Source: CAVPHV01 sp963704825 (GTDB lineage: Bacteria; Actinomycetota; Acidimicrobiia; Spongiisociales; UBA5794). From it: 64,000 nucleotides of DNA. Within the stretch, counting starts at the first letter, position 1; each line of letters opens with the position of its first letter. Both the position numbers and the translations under genes were made by a program. Where the stretch lies: assembly GCA_963704825.1 (NCBI GenBank), contig CAVPHV010000017.1, positions 434,001 through 498,000 on the forward strand, written 5' to 3'. Positions 47,331-56,088 of this stretch are shown piece by piece. The notes beneath the pieces were generated by a model. The model did not search any database and had not been told where the DNA came from. It was given only the letters and a program-made list of their open reading frames with translations.

Positions 47331-49154
47331 GTGTGCGGAATCATGGGATATGTAGGGCCGCGAGAGGCGGCACCGTTGCTCCTCGAAGGGCTGCGACGCC
47401 TCGAATACCGCGGCTACGACTCAGCTGGGATTGCGGTGGCGAACGGCGCTATCGACGTTCGGAAGTCTGAGGGCAAGATCGAGCGGCTTGCTGTTCTGCT
47501 CGATGCTGAGCCGCTCACGGGCACTATCGGCATCGGCCACACCAGATGGGCAACCCATGGTGAACCAAGTGACGTCAACGCCCACCCCCATACGGACCCG
47601 AGTGGCAAGTTTGTCGTGGTGCACAACGGGATCATCGAGAACTTCATCAGCCTGCGTGAGATGCTCGAGGCCGAAGGGCGTGTGCTCACTTCGCAAACCG
47701 ACACCGAGATCCTTGCGCACCTCGTAGCGCGTGCCTACGACGGTGATCTGGTCGCTGCAGTGCGTGCCGCCGTGGCCCAAGCGGAGGGCGCCTACGCCTT
47801 GGTGGTGATGAGTGCGTTCGAGCCCGGCCGGATCATTGCAGTGCGCCGCATCAGCCCACTGGTCGTCGGTCTCGGCGAAGACGAGACGTTCCTGGCTTCC
47901 GACATTCCTGCCGTCCTCCATCACACCAGAGACTTCCTCATCATCGAGGACGGTGAGCTCGTGATCGTGACCGCCGATGGCGCCACGGTTGAGAAGATCG
48001 AGGGAGGAGCCGTCGTTCGTGAGCCTCTCCACATCGATTGGGATGCCGCCCAAGCCGAAAAGGGCGGCTACGAGCACTTCATGCTGAAGGAGATCCACGA
48101 ACAGCCCGCCGTGATCACCGAGACCATCGCCGGTCGCCTCGACGAGGATGGGACCGCCTGGCTCGAGGATGTGAACTTCGACGACGAGTTCGCCCGATCC
48201 CTCGACAGTATCTGGATCACGGCCTGCGGTACGGCCTACCACGCCGGCCTCGTCGGTCGCGAGATCTTCCAGCGGGTGCTGCGCATTCCCACCTACGTCG
48301 AGTTCGCCCATGAGATGCGTTACGCCGATCCGCTCGTCGGCAAAGGGTCTCTTACGATCGCGATCAGCCAGTCGGGGGAGACCGCCGACACGCTGGCGGC
48401 CGCCCGTCTCGCCCAGAGCCGCGGATCGCGGCTGCTGGCGTTGACCAACGTGGTTGGAAGCACCCTGGCGCGTGACGCCGACGACATCCTCTATACCCGA
48501 GCAGGCCCCGAGATCGCGGTTGCGTCGACCAAGGCCTACCTAGCGATGCTGATCGCCCAGTACCTGCTGGCACTGCGCATCGGGAGGGCTCGTGGTGTCG
48601 TCGATGAAGCGCTGGCCGAGCGCGTGGTGCACGGACTGCACCTGCTTCCCAGCCATGTCGAGGTTGCCCTCAGCGACGAAGCGCGAGTGATCGCCGCCGC
48701 GGAAGTGATTGCGGATGCCGACGACATCTACTTCATCGGGCGCGGTCTGGACTACGCCGTGGCCATGGAGGGCTCGTTGAAGTTGAAGGAGATCAGCTAC
48801 TCGCACGCCGAGGCGATGCCGGCCGGCGAGTTGAAGCACGGGACGCTTGCTCTCGTGACCAAGGGAACGCCGGTCGTGGTGGTCATTACCCAGCAGGCGG
48901 TCTACGACAAGACCATCTCCGCCGTTCAGGAGGTCAAGGCACGCGGCGGAACGATCATCGCGGTGGCCTACGAGGACGACACCGAGATCGGCAAGCATGC
49001 CGACGTGGTGTTGCCCATCCCTCGTGCCGACGACCTGCTCGGCCCGGTTGCCGCGGTCATTCCGCTTCAACTGTTGGCGTACCACGTGGCTCGCCTCCGC
49101 GGCCACGACATCGACCAACCAAGGAACCTCGCCAAGAGTGTGACCGTCGAGTAG
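47331..49154 (+). CDS. glmS: glutamine-fructose-6-phosphate aminotransferase
   Basis: GlmS makes glucosamine-6-phosphate from fructose-6-phosphate and glutamine, the first step to UDP-GlcNAc. The 607-residue enzyme has the N-terminal glutaminase with nucleophile Cys2 (CGIMGYVGPREAAPLLLEGL), two SIS sugar domains (ITACGTAYHAGL; ISQSGETADTLAA) and the C-terminal NLAKSVTVE. The start is GTG 47331, the only one that puts Cys second. AGGAGG lies 9 bp upstream and can be hidden by the leader. Confidence 0.97.
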   Translation: MCGIMGYVGPREAAPLLLEGLRRLEYRGYDSAGIAVANGAIDVRKSEGKIERLAVLLDAEPLTGTIGIGHTRWATHGEPSDVNAHPHTDPSGKFVVVHNGIIENFISLREMLEAEGRVLTSQTDTEILAHLVARAYDGDLVAAVRAAVAQAEGAYALVVMSAFEPGRIIAVRRISPLVVGLGEDETFLASDIPAVLHHTRDFLIIEDGELVIVTADGATVEKIEGGAVVREPLHIDWDAAQAEKGGYEHFMLKEIHEQPAVITETIAGRLDEDGTAWLEDVNFDDEFARSLDSIWITACGTAYHAGLVGREIFQRVLRIPTYVEFAHEMRYADPLVGKGSLTIAISQSGETADTLAAARLAQSRGSRLLALTNVVGSTLARDADDILYTRAGPEIAVASTKAYLAMLIAQYLLALRIGRARGVVDEALAERVVHGLHLLPSHVEVALSDEARVIAAAEVIADADDIYFIGRGLDYAVAMEGSLKLKEISYSHAEAMPAGELKHGTLALVTKGTPVVVVITQQAVYDKTISAVQEVKARGGTIIAVAYEDDTEIGKHADVVLPIPRADDLLGPVAAVIPLQLLAYHVARLRGHDIDQPRNLAKSVTVE

Positions 49155-49174
49155 CGGCAGCAGCAACTACCACT

Positions 49175-49189
49175 GGGAGCCATTCTCCC
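49175..49189. terminator. small hairpin between convergent glmS and SipW-RCC1 genes
   Basis: GGGAG/CTCCC with a 5-nt loop lies 20 bp after the glmS stop and could serve both converging genes. The stem is short and there is no T-run. Confidence 0.3.
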
Positions 49190-49214
49190 GGCGAGCCGCA
49201 ACAGGGCACGGAAC

Positions 49215-52200
49215 TCAGGTGCCGATGGCTTGGACGGGGGTTGGTGAGTTGGTGGTGGTGTTGTCGCCGAGTTGGCCTGTGTCGTTGAGTCCCCAGCACC
49301 AGATGGTGTGGGTTTGTTTGGCGGCGCAGGTGTGGTTGTTGCCGGATCCAATCAGGATGACGGTGGTGAGGGTTCCGGTGCCGCCGGGTCCTTTGACCTG
49401 GACGGGGGTGGGTGAGTTGGTGGTGGTGTTGTCACCGAGTTGGCCTTTGTCGTTGAGGCCCCAGCACCAGGTGGTGCCGTCGGTTGTGGCGGCGCAGGTG
49501 TGTTGGTTGCCGGCGGCGGCGTCGGTGACGGTGGTGAGGGTTCCGGTGCCGCCGGGTCCTTTGACTTGGACGGGGGTGGGTGAGTTGGTGGTGGTGTTGT
49601 CACCGAGTTGGCCTTTGTCGTTGAGGCCCCAGCACCAGGTGGTGCCGTCGGTTCTGACGGCGCAGGTGTGTTCGAGGCCGGCGGCGGCGCCGGTGACGGT
49701 GGTGAGGGTTCCGGTGCCGCCGGGTCCTTTGACCTGGACGGGGGTGGGTGAGTTGGTGGTGGTGTTGTCACCGAGTTGGCCTTTGTTGTTGAGGCCCCAG
49801 CACCAGGTGGTGCCGTCGGTTTTGACGGCGCAGGTGTGTTTGCTTCCGGCGGCGATCCCTCCTGCGTTGGTGAGGGTGCCGGTGCCGCCCGGCCCGGTGA
49901 CTTGGACGGGGGTGGATGAGTTGGTGGTGGTGTTGTCACCGAGTTGGCCTTTGTCGTTGAGGCCCCAGCACCACACGGTGCCGTCGGTCTTGATCGCACA
50001 GGTGTGTTCGAGGCCGGCGGTGACGGCGGTGACGGTGGTGAGGGTTCCGGTGCCGCCGGGTCCTTTGACTTGGACGGGGGTGGAGGAGTCGGTGGTGGTG
50101 TTGGTGCCGAGTTGGCCTTTGTTGTTGAGTCCCCAGCACCACACGGTGCCGTCGGTTTTGACGGCGCAGGTGTGTTTGCTTCCGGCACCAATCCCGACCG
50201 CGCCGCTCAACATTCCCACCCCACCAGAACCCACGACCTGGACCGGCACCGAGTGATCATCCGTGGTGCCATCACCCAACTGACCCTTGTCGTTGCTTCC
50301 CCAACACCACACCGCACCCTCATCATTCACCCCACACGAAAACACCTCACCCCCATCAAGCGCAATGAATTCAGCATCGGCTCGCCCCAACCCGATGGCT
50401 TGGACGGGGGTTGGTGAGTTGGTGGTGGTGTTGTCGCCGAGTTGGCCTGTGTCGTTGAGTCCCCAGCACCAGATGGTGTGGGTTTGTTTGGCGGCGCAGG
50501 TGTGGTTGTTGCCGGATCCAATCAGGATGACGGTGGTGAGGGTTCCGGTGCCGCCGGGTCCTTTGACCTGGACGGGGGTGGGTGAGTTGGTGGTGGTGTT
50601 GTCACCGAGTTGGCCTTTGTCGTTGAGGCCCCAGCACCAGGTGGTGCCGTCGGTTTTGACGGCGCAGGTGTGTTTGCTTCCGGCGGCGATCCCTCCTGCG
50701 TTGGTGAGGGTGCCGGTGCCGCCCGGCCCGGTGACTTGGACGGGGGTGGGTGAGTTGGTGGTGGTGTTGTCACCGAGTTGGCCTTTGTCGTTGAGGCCCC
50801 AGCACCAGGTGGTGCCGTCGGTTCTGACGGCGCAGGTGTGTTCGAGGCCGGCGGCGGCGCCGGTGACGGTGGTGAGGGTTCCGGTGCCGCCGGGTCCTTT
50901 GACCTGGACGGGGGTGGGTGAGTTGGTGGTGGTGTTGTCACCGAGTTGGCCTTTGTTGTTGAGGCCCCAGCACCACACGGTGCCGTCGGTTTTGACGGCG
51001 CAGGTGTGTTTGCTTCCGGCGGCGATCCCTCCTGCGTTGGTGAGGGTGCCGGTGCCGCCCGGCCCGGTGACTTGGACGGGGGTGGATGAGTTGGTGGTGG
51101 TGTTGTCACCGAGTTGGCCTTTGTCGTTGAGGCCCCAGCACCACACGGTGCCGTCGGTCTTGATCGCACAGGTGTGTTCGAGGCCGGCGGTGACGGCGGT
51201 GACGGTGGTGAGGGTTCCGGTGCCGCCGGGTCCTTTGACTTGGACGGGGGTGGAGGAGTCGGTGGTGGTGTTGGTGCCGAGTTGGCCTTTGTTGTTGAGT
51301 CCCCAGCACCACACGGTGCCGTCGGTTTTGACGGCGCAGGTGTGTTTGCTTCCGGCACCAATCCCGACCGCGCCGCTCAACATTCCCACCCCACCAGAAC
51401 CCACGACCTGGACCGGCACCGAGTGATCATCCGTGGTGCCATCACCCAACTGACCCTTGTCGTTGCTTCCCCAACACCACACCGCACCCTCATCGTTGAC
51501 CCCACACGAAAACACCTCGCCACCATCAACCGCCACGAGAGCCTCCCATTCAGCGGCGTCGAAGGAGTTATGCGAGCTGCTTGTAGTGTCGGCGAGGGTT
51601 GCGGCGGCCCGACCGGCGGTCAGGGAGACGATGGCAACCACGGCGATCGTGACCGCAGCCTTTCCTGCTCCGGGTATCCGGCTCGCAGGAGTGGGGCGCG
51701 GGACGTTGCGTGGGGGGTCTCGCTCGATCAGGTCGTCCCCACCTTTGCGACGCGGTCGCTTCAGCACATGCGAAGCCGCGGCGAGCGTCACGATCAGCCA
51801 CGCCGCCACCAGCGCGTAGCGCCCTTGCTCGATCCACAGCAGCGGCACCCCGACCGTGCTGACCAGCACCCGTGGCACGCCCGCCACACCGTCGGGCGTG
51901 AGCGGCGTTGAGTCTGGCCCGGGATTGGCGTCACCCTTGGTGACATAGGATCCGTCGTCGATGGCAGCGGTGATGCGGTGGGTAGTCAATCGGTCTTCGA
52001 AGGCCTGGTCCCTGAATGTCACAACGGTGCCGGGGACGAGGCCAACACCTTCGGAGGCTCCCATGACCACCACATCTCCCGCTCGGATTCCGGGCTCCAT
52101 CGATCCAGAAGTGATCAGCACGGGCGGAGACCACATGACGAGGGAGGGGATCACCACCCACAGAAGCAGCCATACCAACGTGTAGAGATAGAAGGCACTC

Positions 52201-52277
52201 ACGGCGCGAACCAGCAGGGGTGACCAGCGTTTGGTCAACCCCCGGATCTGGTCCGCAGTCAGCGTCGCGCGGTGCAT
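49215..52277 (-). CDS. SipW-type signal peptidase fused to two RCC1 seven-blade propellers
   Basis: The 1020-residue protein joins three parts. Residues 1-172 are a type I signal peptidase of the SipW/ER class: membrane segment about 28-52, catalytic Ser59 in SGSMEPG, His100 (TTHRI) in place of the bacterial Lys, Asp116 (KGDAN), then a second membrane segment 154-172. Residues 207-245 form a third hydrophobic segment ending AAATLADTTSSSHNSFDAAE, very like the SipW-dependent signal of TasA-type substrates. Residues about 248-1020 are 14 RCC1-like blades of about 56 residues (HTCAVKTDGTVWCWG type), two Cys each, in two 7-blade sets of 390 residues. The propellers should lie outside the cell. 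It follows a TasA-like gene by 55 bp on the same strand. Confidence 0.9.
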   Translation of the reverse strand: MHRATLTADQIRGLTKRWSPLLVRAVSAFYLYTLVWLLLWVVIPSLVMWSPPVLITSGSMEPGIRAGDVVVMGASEGVGLVPGTVVTFRDQAFEDRLTTHRITAAIDDGSYVTKGDANPGPDSTPLTPDGVAGVPRVLVSTVGVPLLWIEQGRYALVAAWLIVTLAAASHVLKRPRRKGGDDLIERDPPRNVPRPTPASRIPGAGKAAVTIAVVAIVSLTAGRAAATLADTTSSSHNSFDAAEWEALVAVDGGEVFSCGVNDEGAVWCWGSNDKGQLGDGTTDDHSVPVQVVGSGGVGMLSGAVGIGAGSKHTCAVKTDGTVWCWGLNNKGQLGTNTTTDSSTPVQVKGPGGTGTLTTVTAVTAGLEHTCAIKTDGTVWCWGLNDKGQLGDNTTTNSSTPVQVTGPGGTGTLTNAGGIAAGSKHTCAVKTDGTVWCWGLNNKGQLGDNTTTNSPTPVQVKGPGGTGTLTTVTGAAAGLEHTCAVRTDGTTWCWGLNDKGQLGDNTTTNSPTPVQVTGPGGTGTLTNAGGIAAGSKHTCAVKTDGTTWCWGLNDKGQLGDNTTTNSPTPVQVKGPGGTGTLTTVILIGSGNNHTCAAKQTHTIWCWGLNDTGQLGDNTTTNSPTPVQAIGLGRADAEFIALDGGEVFSCGVNDEGAVWCWGSNDKGQLGDGTTDDHSVPVQVVGSGGVGMLSGAVGIGAGSKHTCAVKTDGTVWCWGLNNKGQLGTNTTTDSSTPVQVKGPGGTGTLTTVTAVTAGLEHTCAIKTDGTVWCWGLNDKGQLGDNTTTNSSTPVQVTGPGGTGTLTNAGGIAAGSKHTCAVKTDGTTWCWGLNNKGQLGDNTTTNSPTPVQVKGPGGTGTLTTVTGAAAGLEHTCAVRTDGTTWCWGLNDKGQLGDNTTTNSPTPVQVKGPGGTGTLTTVTDAAAGNQHTCAATTDGTTWCWGLNDKGQLGDNTTTNSPTPVQVKGPGGTGTLTTVILIGSGNNHTCAAKQTHTIWCWGLNDTGQLGDNTTTNSPTPVQAIGT
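49222..50391 (-). repeat. RCC1 propeller repeat, copy B (1170 bp)
   Basis: This unit encodes blades 8-14 and matches copy A (50392-51561) at a fixed 1170-bp offset. The two ends are nearly identical; inner blades differ by a few exchanged blocks, for example the sixth blade (AATTDGT here). Single blades of about 168 bp also share long identical stretches. Confidence 0.88.
50392..51561 (-). repeat. RCC1 propeller repeat, copy A (1170 bp)
   Basis: This unit encodes blades 1-7, from about residue 240. Seven blades make a complete RCC1 propeller, so the gene arose by duplication of a whole propeller. The high DNA identity means a recent event or ongoing conversion, and also a risk of assembly error in repeat number. 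Confidence 0.85.
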
Positions 52278-52332
52278 ACGTTGATGGCCGCCCTTCTCGC
52301 CTAGCTTCGGCGCGGCCGTGCCGCGATGGGTT

Positions 52333-52911
52333 CTAGGTGTTCTGGGCTTCCCAAGTGAATGTTGCAGTGGCGGTAAGGCCCTGGGCGGCGTTGTCGTCCT
52401 GGAGCGTGACGGAGAATCGATACGTCATGTCGTCGTCGGGGGCCCCGCCGGTCGCAGCCCACGCTCCCGCCCCGCTGGCGAAGTCGGAATGGGTGGTGGC
52501 GAGTCCGTCGATGGTGCCGGTATAGACCGTCGCGGCCGACGTGAACCCGGTGCAATCACCGAACGATCCTCCGCTGCCGCGCTCCACCGTGACGTTGAGA
52601 TAGTCCTCGAGACCATCCCCGGCAGTCAGGGCGCCGTAGAAACGGACATTTGCGTCCAGTGAGCCTTGATAGGTGACGGTGATGCACTCGGTCTCCGGGG
52701 TACTCGGCTTCATGTTCGTGACCGTGAACATCGCCGAACCCGAGTCATCATCGACGAGTGTGACGTCTCCCGCCGTCCATTGGTTGGGGGAGTTGTCCGT
52801 TGTGTCCGAGAAAACGGACGACGAGGTTCGGACGACAAGAGCCGACACGAACAGAAGCGATAGCAGTCCTATCGCGAGATGAAAACTGCGACTACGCGCG
52901 GTCGCTGACAT
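52333..52911 (-). CDS. SipW-dependent TasA/camelysin-like exported protein
   Basis: The 192-residue protein has one N-terminal hydrophobic segment (residues about 11-27) and then SVFSDTTDNSPNQWTAGDV, the hallmark of SipW-processed proteins (A/S-x-F-S-D-T, N-x-W-x-A-G). The mature part is beta-rich with PETECITVTYQGSLDANVR and two Cys (in TEC and GDC). It should be secreted and may form fibres or an envelope layer. ATG 52911 has GGAGG 7 bp upstream. It is the first gene of an operon with the SipW-RCC1 gene, which would process it. Confidence 0.85.
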   Translation of the reverse strand: MSATARSRSFHLAIGLLSLLFVSALVVRTSSSVFSDTTDNSPNQWTAGDVTLVDDDSGSAMFTVTNMKPSTPETECITVTYQGSLDANVRFYGALTAGDGLEDYLNVTVERGSGGSFGDCTGFTSAATVYTGTIDGLATTHSDFASGAGAWAATGGAPDDDMTYRFSVTLQDDNAAQGLTATATFTWEAQNT

Positions 52912-53069
52912 GACGAACCTCCATGCTTGTCATCCCATTGATGTCGGCACGTGCCGCACTGTTCTTGAAGCGATGCGCACTATTGCCCCTGCGTTGGGAC
53001 CAATGGGGCCGCCGAGGGCACCAAATTCGCGGGCACGGATGCGACCCCACCTACGGCCCGACTGCTCGG

Positions 53070-53075
53070 TACGCT
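53070..53075 (+). promoter_or_regulatory. candidate -10 of leaderless acpS promoter
   Basis: TACGCT ends exactly 7 nt before the A of the acpS ATG (53082), the spacing of a leaderless transcript, and the same hexamer is found before the MaoC gene. No good -35 is seen. Confidence 0.35.
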
Positions 53076-53081
53076 TGGTGG

Positions 53082-53459
53082 ATGGATATCAAAGGGCTCG
53101 GGGTCGACCTCGCTGAGATCAGCCGGGTACGGCGCCTGTTGGGCATCTATGGGGAGCGGTTTCGGGAACGGTGTTTCACTGACCACGAGTGGGCGTACGC
53201 CCATCGCTACGCCGATCCCTCGGCCCGCCTCGCGGCTCGGTTTGCCGGCAAGGAAGCGGTCATGAAGAGCCTGGGCATGGGGTGGCGAGCCATTCGGTTC
53301 CGTGACGTCGAGATCACCGGCGGTGGGGCACCACGGGTCAATCTGAGCGGTACCGCGGCTCGCCGCGCCGAGAGCATTGGGGTGAGCAGGGTCATGGTGA
53401 CCATCACGCACACCGACGACCGGGCGTTGGTGTTTGCCGTTTCGATGGGGGAGCACTGA
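53082..53459 (+). CDS. acpS: holo-[acyl-carrier-protein] synthase
   Basis: AcpS attaches phosphopantetheine to acyl carrier protein. The 125-residue enzyme has the magnesium ligands Asp9 (GLGVDLAEI) and Glu58 (FAGKEAVMKSLG) and the C-terminal VTITHTDDRALVFAVS. ATG 53082 gives the family start MDIKGLGVDL. It lies 170 bp from the divergent TasA-like gene and 43 bp before nnr. Confidence 0.96.
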   Translation: MDIKGLGVDLAEISRVRRLLGIYGERFRERCFTDHEWAYAHRYADPSARLAARFAGKEAVMKSLGMGWRAIRFRDVEITGGGAPRVNLSGTAARRAESIGVSRVMVTITHTDDRALVFAVSMGEH

Positions 53460-53466
53460 GCGGTGA

Positions 53467-53496
53467 TTGTGCCCGATGCTTCCGGACTGAGATACT
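53467..53496 (+). promoter_or_regulatory. candidate leaderless promoter of nnr
   Basis: TTGTGC (53467-53472), 18 bp and GATACT (53491-53496) precede the nnr ATG (53503) by exactly 6 bases, so transcription should begin at the ATG. It would serve the long nnr-alr-tsa operon. Confidence 0.5.
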
Positions 53497-53502
53497 GAGC
53501 CG

Positions 53503-54918
53503 ATGCAACTGGTGATCACCCCCGAAGAATCCGGTCGGCTCGATCTGGCTTCCTCTGAATCGGTCGAAGTCCTGATGGAGCGAGCCGGGCTTGCAGTGGC
53601 ACTTGCCGCGGTCGACATGGGGGCCGGCTACGGAGCTCGTGTCGCAGTGCTCGCCGGGACCGGGAACAACGGCGGCGACGGCTACGTCGCCGCCAAGTAC
53701 CTCGCCCGCCGAGGCTCTGCCGTCACGGTCTATGCACTTGGTCCTCCCAAGGAGGGCAACACGGCGGCTCAGAAGGCGGCCGGCGCCGCCGCGGCGGCCG
53801 GAGTTCGAGTCAAGCCCTTGGGCAAGCCGGAGCCGGCAGATCTTCTGATCGATGCTCTGTTTGGCGTGGGATTCAGCGGCTTGCTTCCCGACGTGGCGAG
53901 CCCCTGGGCCGAAATGGATGCGCCTGTGCTGGCCGTCGATGTTCCCAGCGGCCTCGACGCGGCGAGCGGTGATGTGCCGGGCGAGGCCTTCACCGCGGAC
54001 CGGACCGTCACCTTCCATGCCTTCAAACCGGGGCATCTGGTCGGCGAGGGGCCGGATCGCTGCGGGATCGTAACCATTGCCGACATCGGCCTGCGGGGCG
54101 GTAAGGCCGTGATGCTGGTCTGCGGCGAAGCCGACGCGGCCCGTCCCCCGCGGCCCCGGAAGTCGCACAAGTGGTCGGCCGGATCGGTTGCCATCGTCGG
54201 CGGGTCGCCCGGCATCACGGGAGCGCCGATGCTGGCGGCGCGAGGTGCGCTGGCGATGGGTGCCGGCTCCGCCGCCGTGGTGTGCCCTCGGGCGCTCCAG
54301 CCGACGTACGCGGCACTGTCTGACGATGTCATGACCCGAGGGGTCGGGTCGGGTTCGCGGTTCACCGGCGACGACGTTGATGCGGTTATCGAGCAAGCCA
54401 GGCGTTTCGACGTCATGGTGCTTGGTCCCGGCCTCGGACTGGGTCAGGACCGCTTCGTCGAGGGCTTGCTGTCCGGTTGGGACGGACCGATGATCGTCGA
54501 CGCCGATGCCCTCAACGCACTCCAGGGAACCGAGGCGCTGGCGGCGCGTACCTCCCCGACGGTGATCACCCCCCATGCCGGAGAGTTCCGTCGCCTCACC
54601 GGCCAGGAGGCCGACTACCGGGTAGCTGCTGAGTTGCCTGAGGAGATGGGTGTGGTCGTCCTCTTGAAGGGGAATCCGACGTTCATCCTTGGGTCCCAGG
54701 TCTGGGCCGTCCGCAGCGGTGGCCCCGAACTCGCCACCATTGGAACCGGCGACGTGCTCGCCGGGATGGTGGCCGCGCTCTGGGCGCGTGGCCTCAGCGG
54801 CGAGGCCGCGGCGCGTTCGGCTGCGTTCTGGCACGGGCGAGCCGCCGCCGAACTGTCTCAACACATGACGGTGACTGCCGGCCTACTGGCCAACGTCGTC
54901 GGCCAGTACGCCTGGTAG
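53503..54918 (+). CDS. nnr: bifunctional NAD(P)HX epimerase/dehydratase
   Basis: This enzyme repairs hydrated NAD(P)H. The 471-residue protein has the N-terminal YjeF epimerase domain (VLAGTGNNGGDGYVAAKYLA; LAVDVPSGLDAASG) and the C-terminal ADP-dependent dehydratase domain (VITPHAGEFRRLTG; ATIGTGDVLAGMVAALWARG). Both active motifs are intact. It has no Shine-Dalgarno site and is probably leaderless. alr follows after 48 bp, the usual actinobacterial order acpS-nnr-alr-tsaE. Confidence 0.97.
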   Translation: MQLVITPEESGRLDLASSESVEVLMERAGLAVALAAVDMGAGYGARVAVLAGTGNNGGDGYVAAKYLARRGSAVTVYALGPPKEGNTAAQKAAGAAAAAGVRVKPLGKPEPADLLIDALFGVGFSGLLPDVASPWAEMDAPVLAVDVPSGLDAASGDVPGEAFTADRTVTFHAFKPGHLVGEGPDRCGIVTIADIGLRGGKAVMLVCGEADAARPPRPRKSHKWSAGSVAIVGGSPGITGAPMLAARGALAMGAGSAAVVCPRALQPTYAALSDDVMTRGVGSGSRFTGDDVDAVIEQARRFDVMVLGPGLGLGQDRFVEGLLSGWDGPMIVDADALNALQGTEALAARTSPTVITPHAGEFRRLTGQEADYRVAAELPEEMGVVVLLKGNPTFILGSQVWAVRSGGPELATIGTGDVLAGMVAALWARGLSGEAAARSAAFWHGRAAAELSQHMTVTAGLLANVVGQYAW

Positions 54919-54966
54919 CGGCGCTAGCGTCACGGCGATGGTGACCGTCTGGAGGAGGTTGGCTCG

Positions 54967-56088
54967 GTGAGGCCTTCGTGGGTTGAGGTCGATCTCGACG
55001 CCATTGCAGCCAACGTTGCGGCGATTCGTGCTGAAGTCGCGCCCGCGCGCGTGTGCGCGGTCGTCAAAGCCGATGCGTACGGCCACGGTGACGTACCTGC
55101 CGCCGAAGCCGCAATGGCCGGCGGCGCCGAGTGGCTCGCCGTTGCCCTGGTGGAAGAGGGTCGCCGCCTGCGCGAGGCAGGAATCGAGGCTCCCATCCTC
55201 CTTCTCTCCGAGCCGGAGGTCGTCGACGCTGCCGCCGTTGTGGAGTGGAACCTCCGCCCGACGGTGTACCGCGCGGACTTTGCCACCGCCCTGGGCGACG
55301 CGGCGCGGGCGGCTCGTGCCGTTCCGCATCCGGTCCATATCAAGGTCAACACGGGGATGCATCGGGTCGGCGCCGAACCGCTCGAGGCGTTTCCGCTGGT
55401 CCGGCAGGTCGCGGCGGATGATCGGCTCTCACTCGAGGGGTTGTGGACCCATCTCGCCGTCGCCGAGGAGGACTCTGCCTACACCACCCGACAGCTCACC
55501 GCACTCGGTCAGTTTCGCACCGCCCTGGAGGCCGAGGGGATCGACGTACCGATGGTGCACGCGGCGAATACTGCCGGAGCGCTCGACTATCCCGAGGGCC
55601 GTTTCGATATGGTCCGCGTTGGCCTCGGTATCTACGGACTGCGTCCTGCGCCCAAGTCGGGGCCTGCGGTGGCGCTGCGTCCGGCGATGCGAGTCGTTTC
55701 CCAGGTTGCGCTCGTGCGGCGCCTTCCCGCCGGCGAGCGACCCTCGTATGGCAGGCGACGCCCACTCGAGGCGTCATCGCTGGTGGCGACCGTGCCCATT
55801 GGGTACGCCGACGGGGTTGCCCGCAGGCTCTCGTCCGTCGGCGGCGAGGTGCTGATCCGGGGTCGGCGTCACCCGTTCGCCGGCACCGTCACGATGGATC
55901 AGATCGTCATCGACGTCGGTGACGGTCCCGTCGCCGTCGGCGACGAGGTGGTATTGCTCGGGGCGCAGGGTGACGAGGAGATCACGGCCGACGAGTGGGC
56001 GGAGCGCCTCGACACGATCAACTACGAAATCGTTTGCGACTTCGGGCCCCGCTTGCCGCGGCGCTACCGGAAGGCGCACTCCACATGA
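54967..56088 (+). CDS. alr: alanine racemase
   Basis: Alr makes D-alanine for peptidoglycan with PLP. The 373-residue enzyme has the PLP Lys34 (VVKADAYGHG), the catalytic Tyr region PSYGRR, and TVPIGYADGVARRLS and TMDQIVID near the C-terminus. GTG 54967 is preceded by AGGAGG. The TGA overlaps the next ATG (ATGA). Confidence 0.97.
   Translation: MRPSWVEVDLDAIAANVAAIRAEVAPARVCAVVKADAYGHGDVPAAEAAMAGGAEWLAVALVEEGRRLREAGIEAPILLLSEPEVVDAAAVVEWNLRPTVYRADFATALGDAARAARAVPHPVHIKVNTGMHRVGAEPLEAFPLVRQVAADDRLSLEGLWTHLAVAEEDSAYTTRQLTALGQFRTALEAEGIDVPMVHAANTAGALDYPEGRFDMVRVGLGIYGLRPAPKSGPAVALRPAMRVVSQVALVRRLPAGERPSYGRRRPLEASSLVATVPIGYADGVARRLSSVGGEVLIRGRRHPFAGTVTMDQIVIDVGDGPVAVGDEVVLLGAQGDEEITADEWAERLDTINYEIVCDFGPRLPRRYRKAHST

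Noticed and set aside
49219..51426. Plus-strand frames of 345 and 379 codons over the RCC1 region
   Set aside because: They are shadows of the RCC1 repeats on the minus strand, which carries the recognisable blades, peptidase domain and start.
49222..51561. CRISPR-like regular repeats
   Set aside because: The period is about 168 bp, in frame and fully coding for RCC1 blades, with no short repeat/unique spacer pattern.
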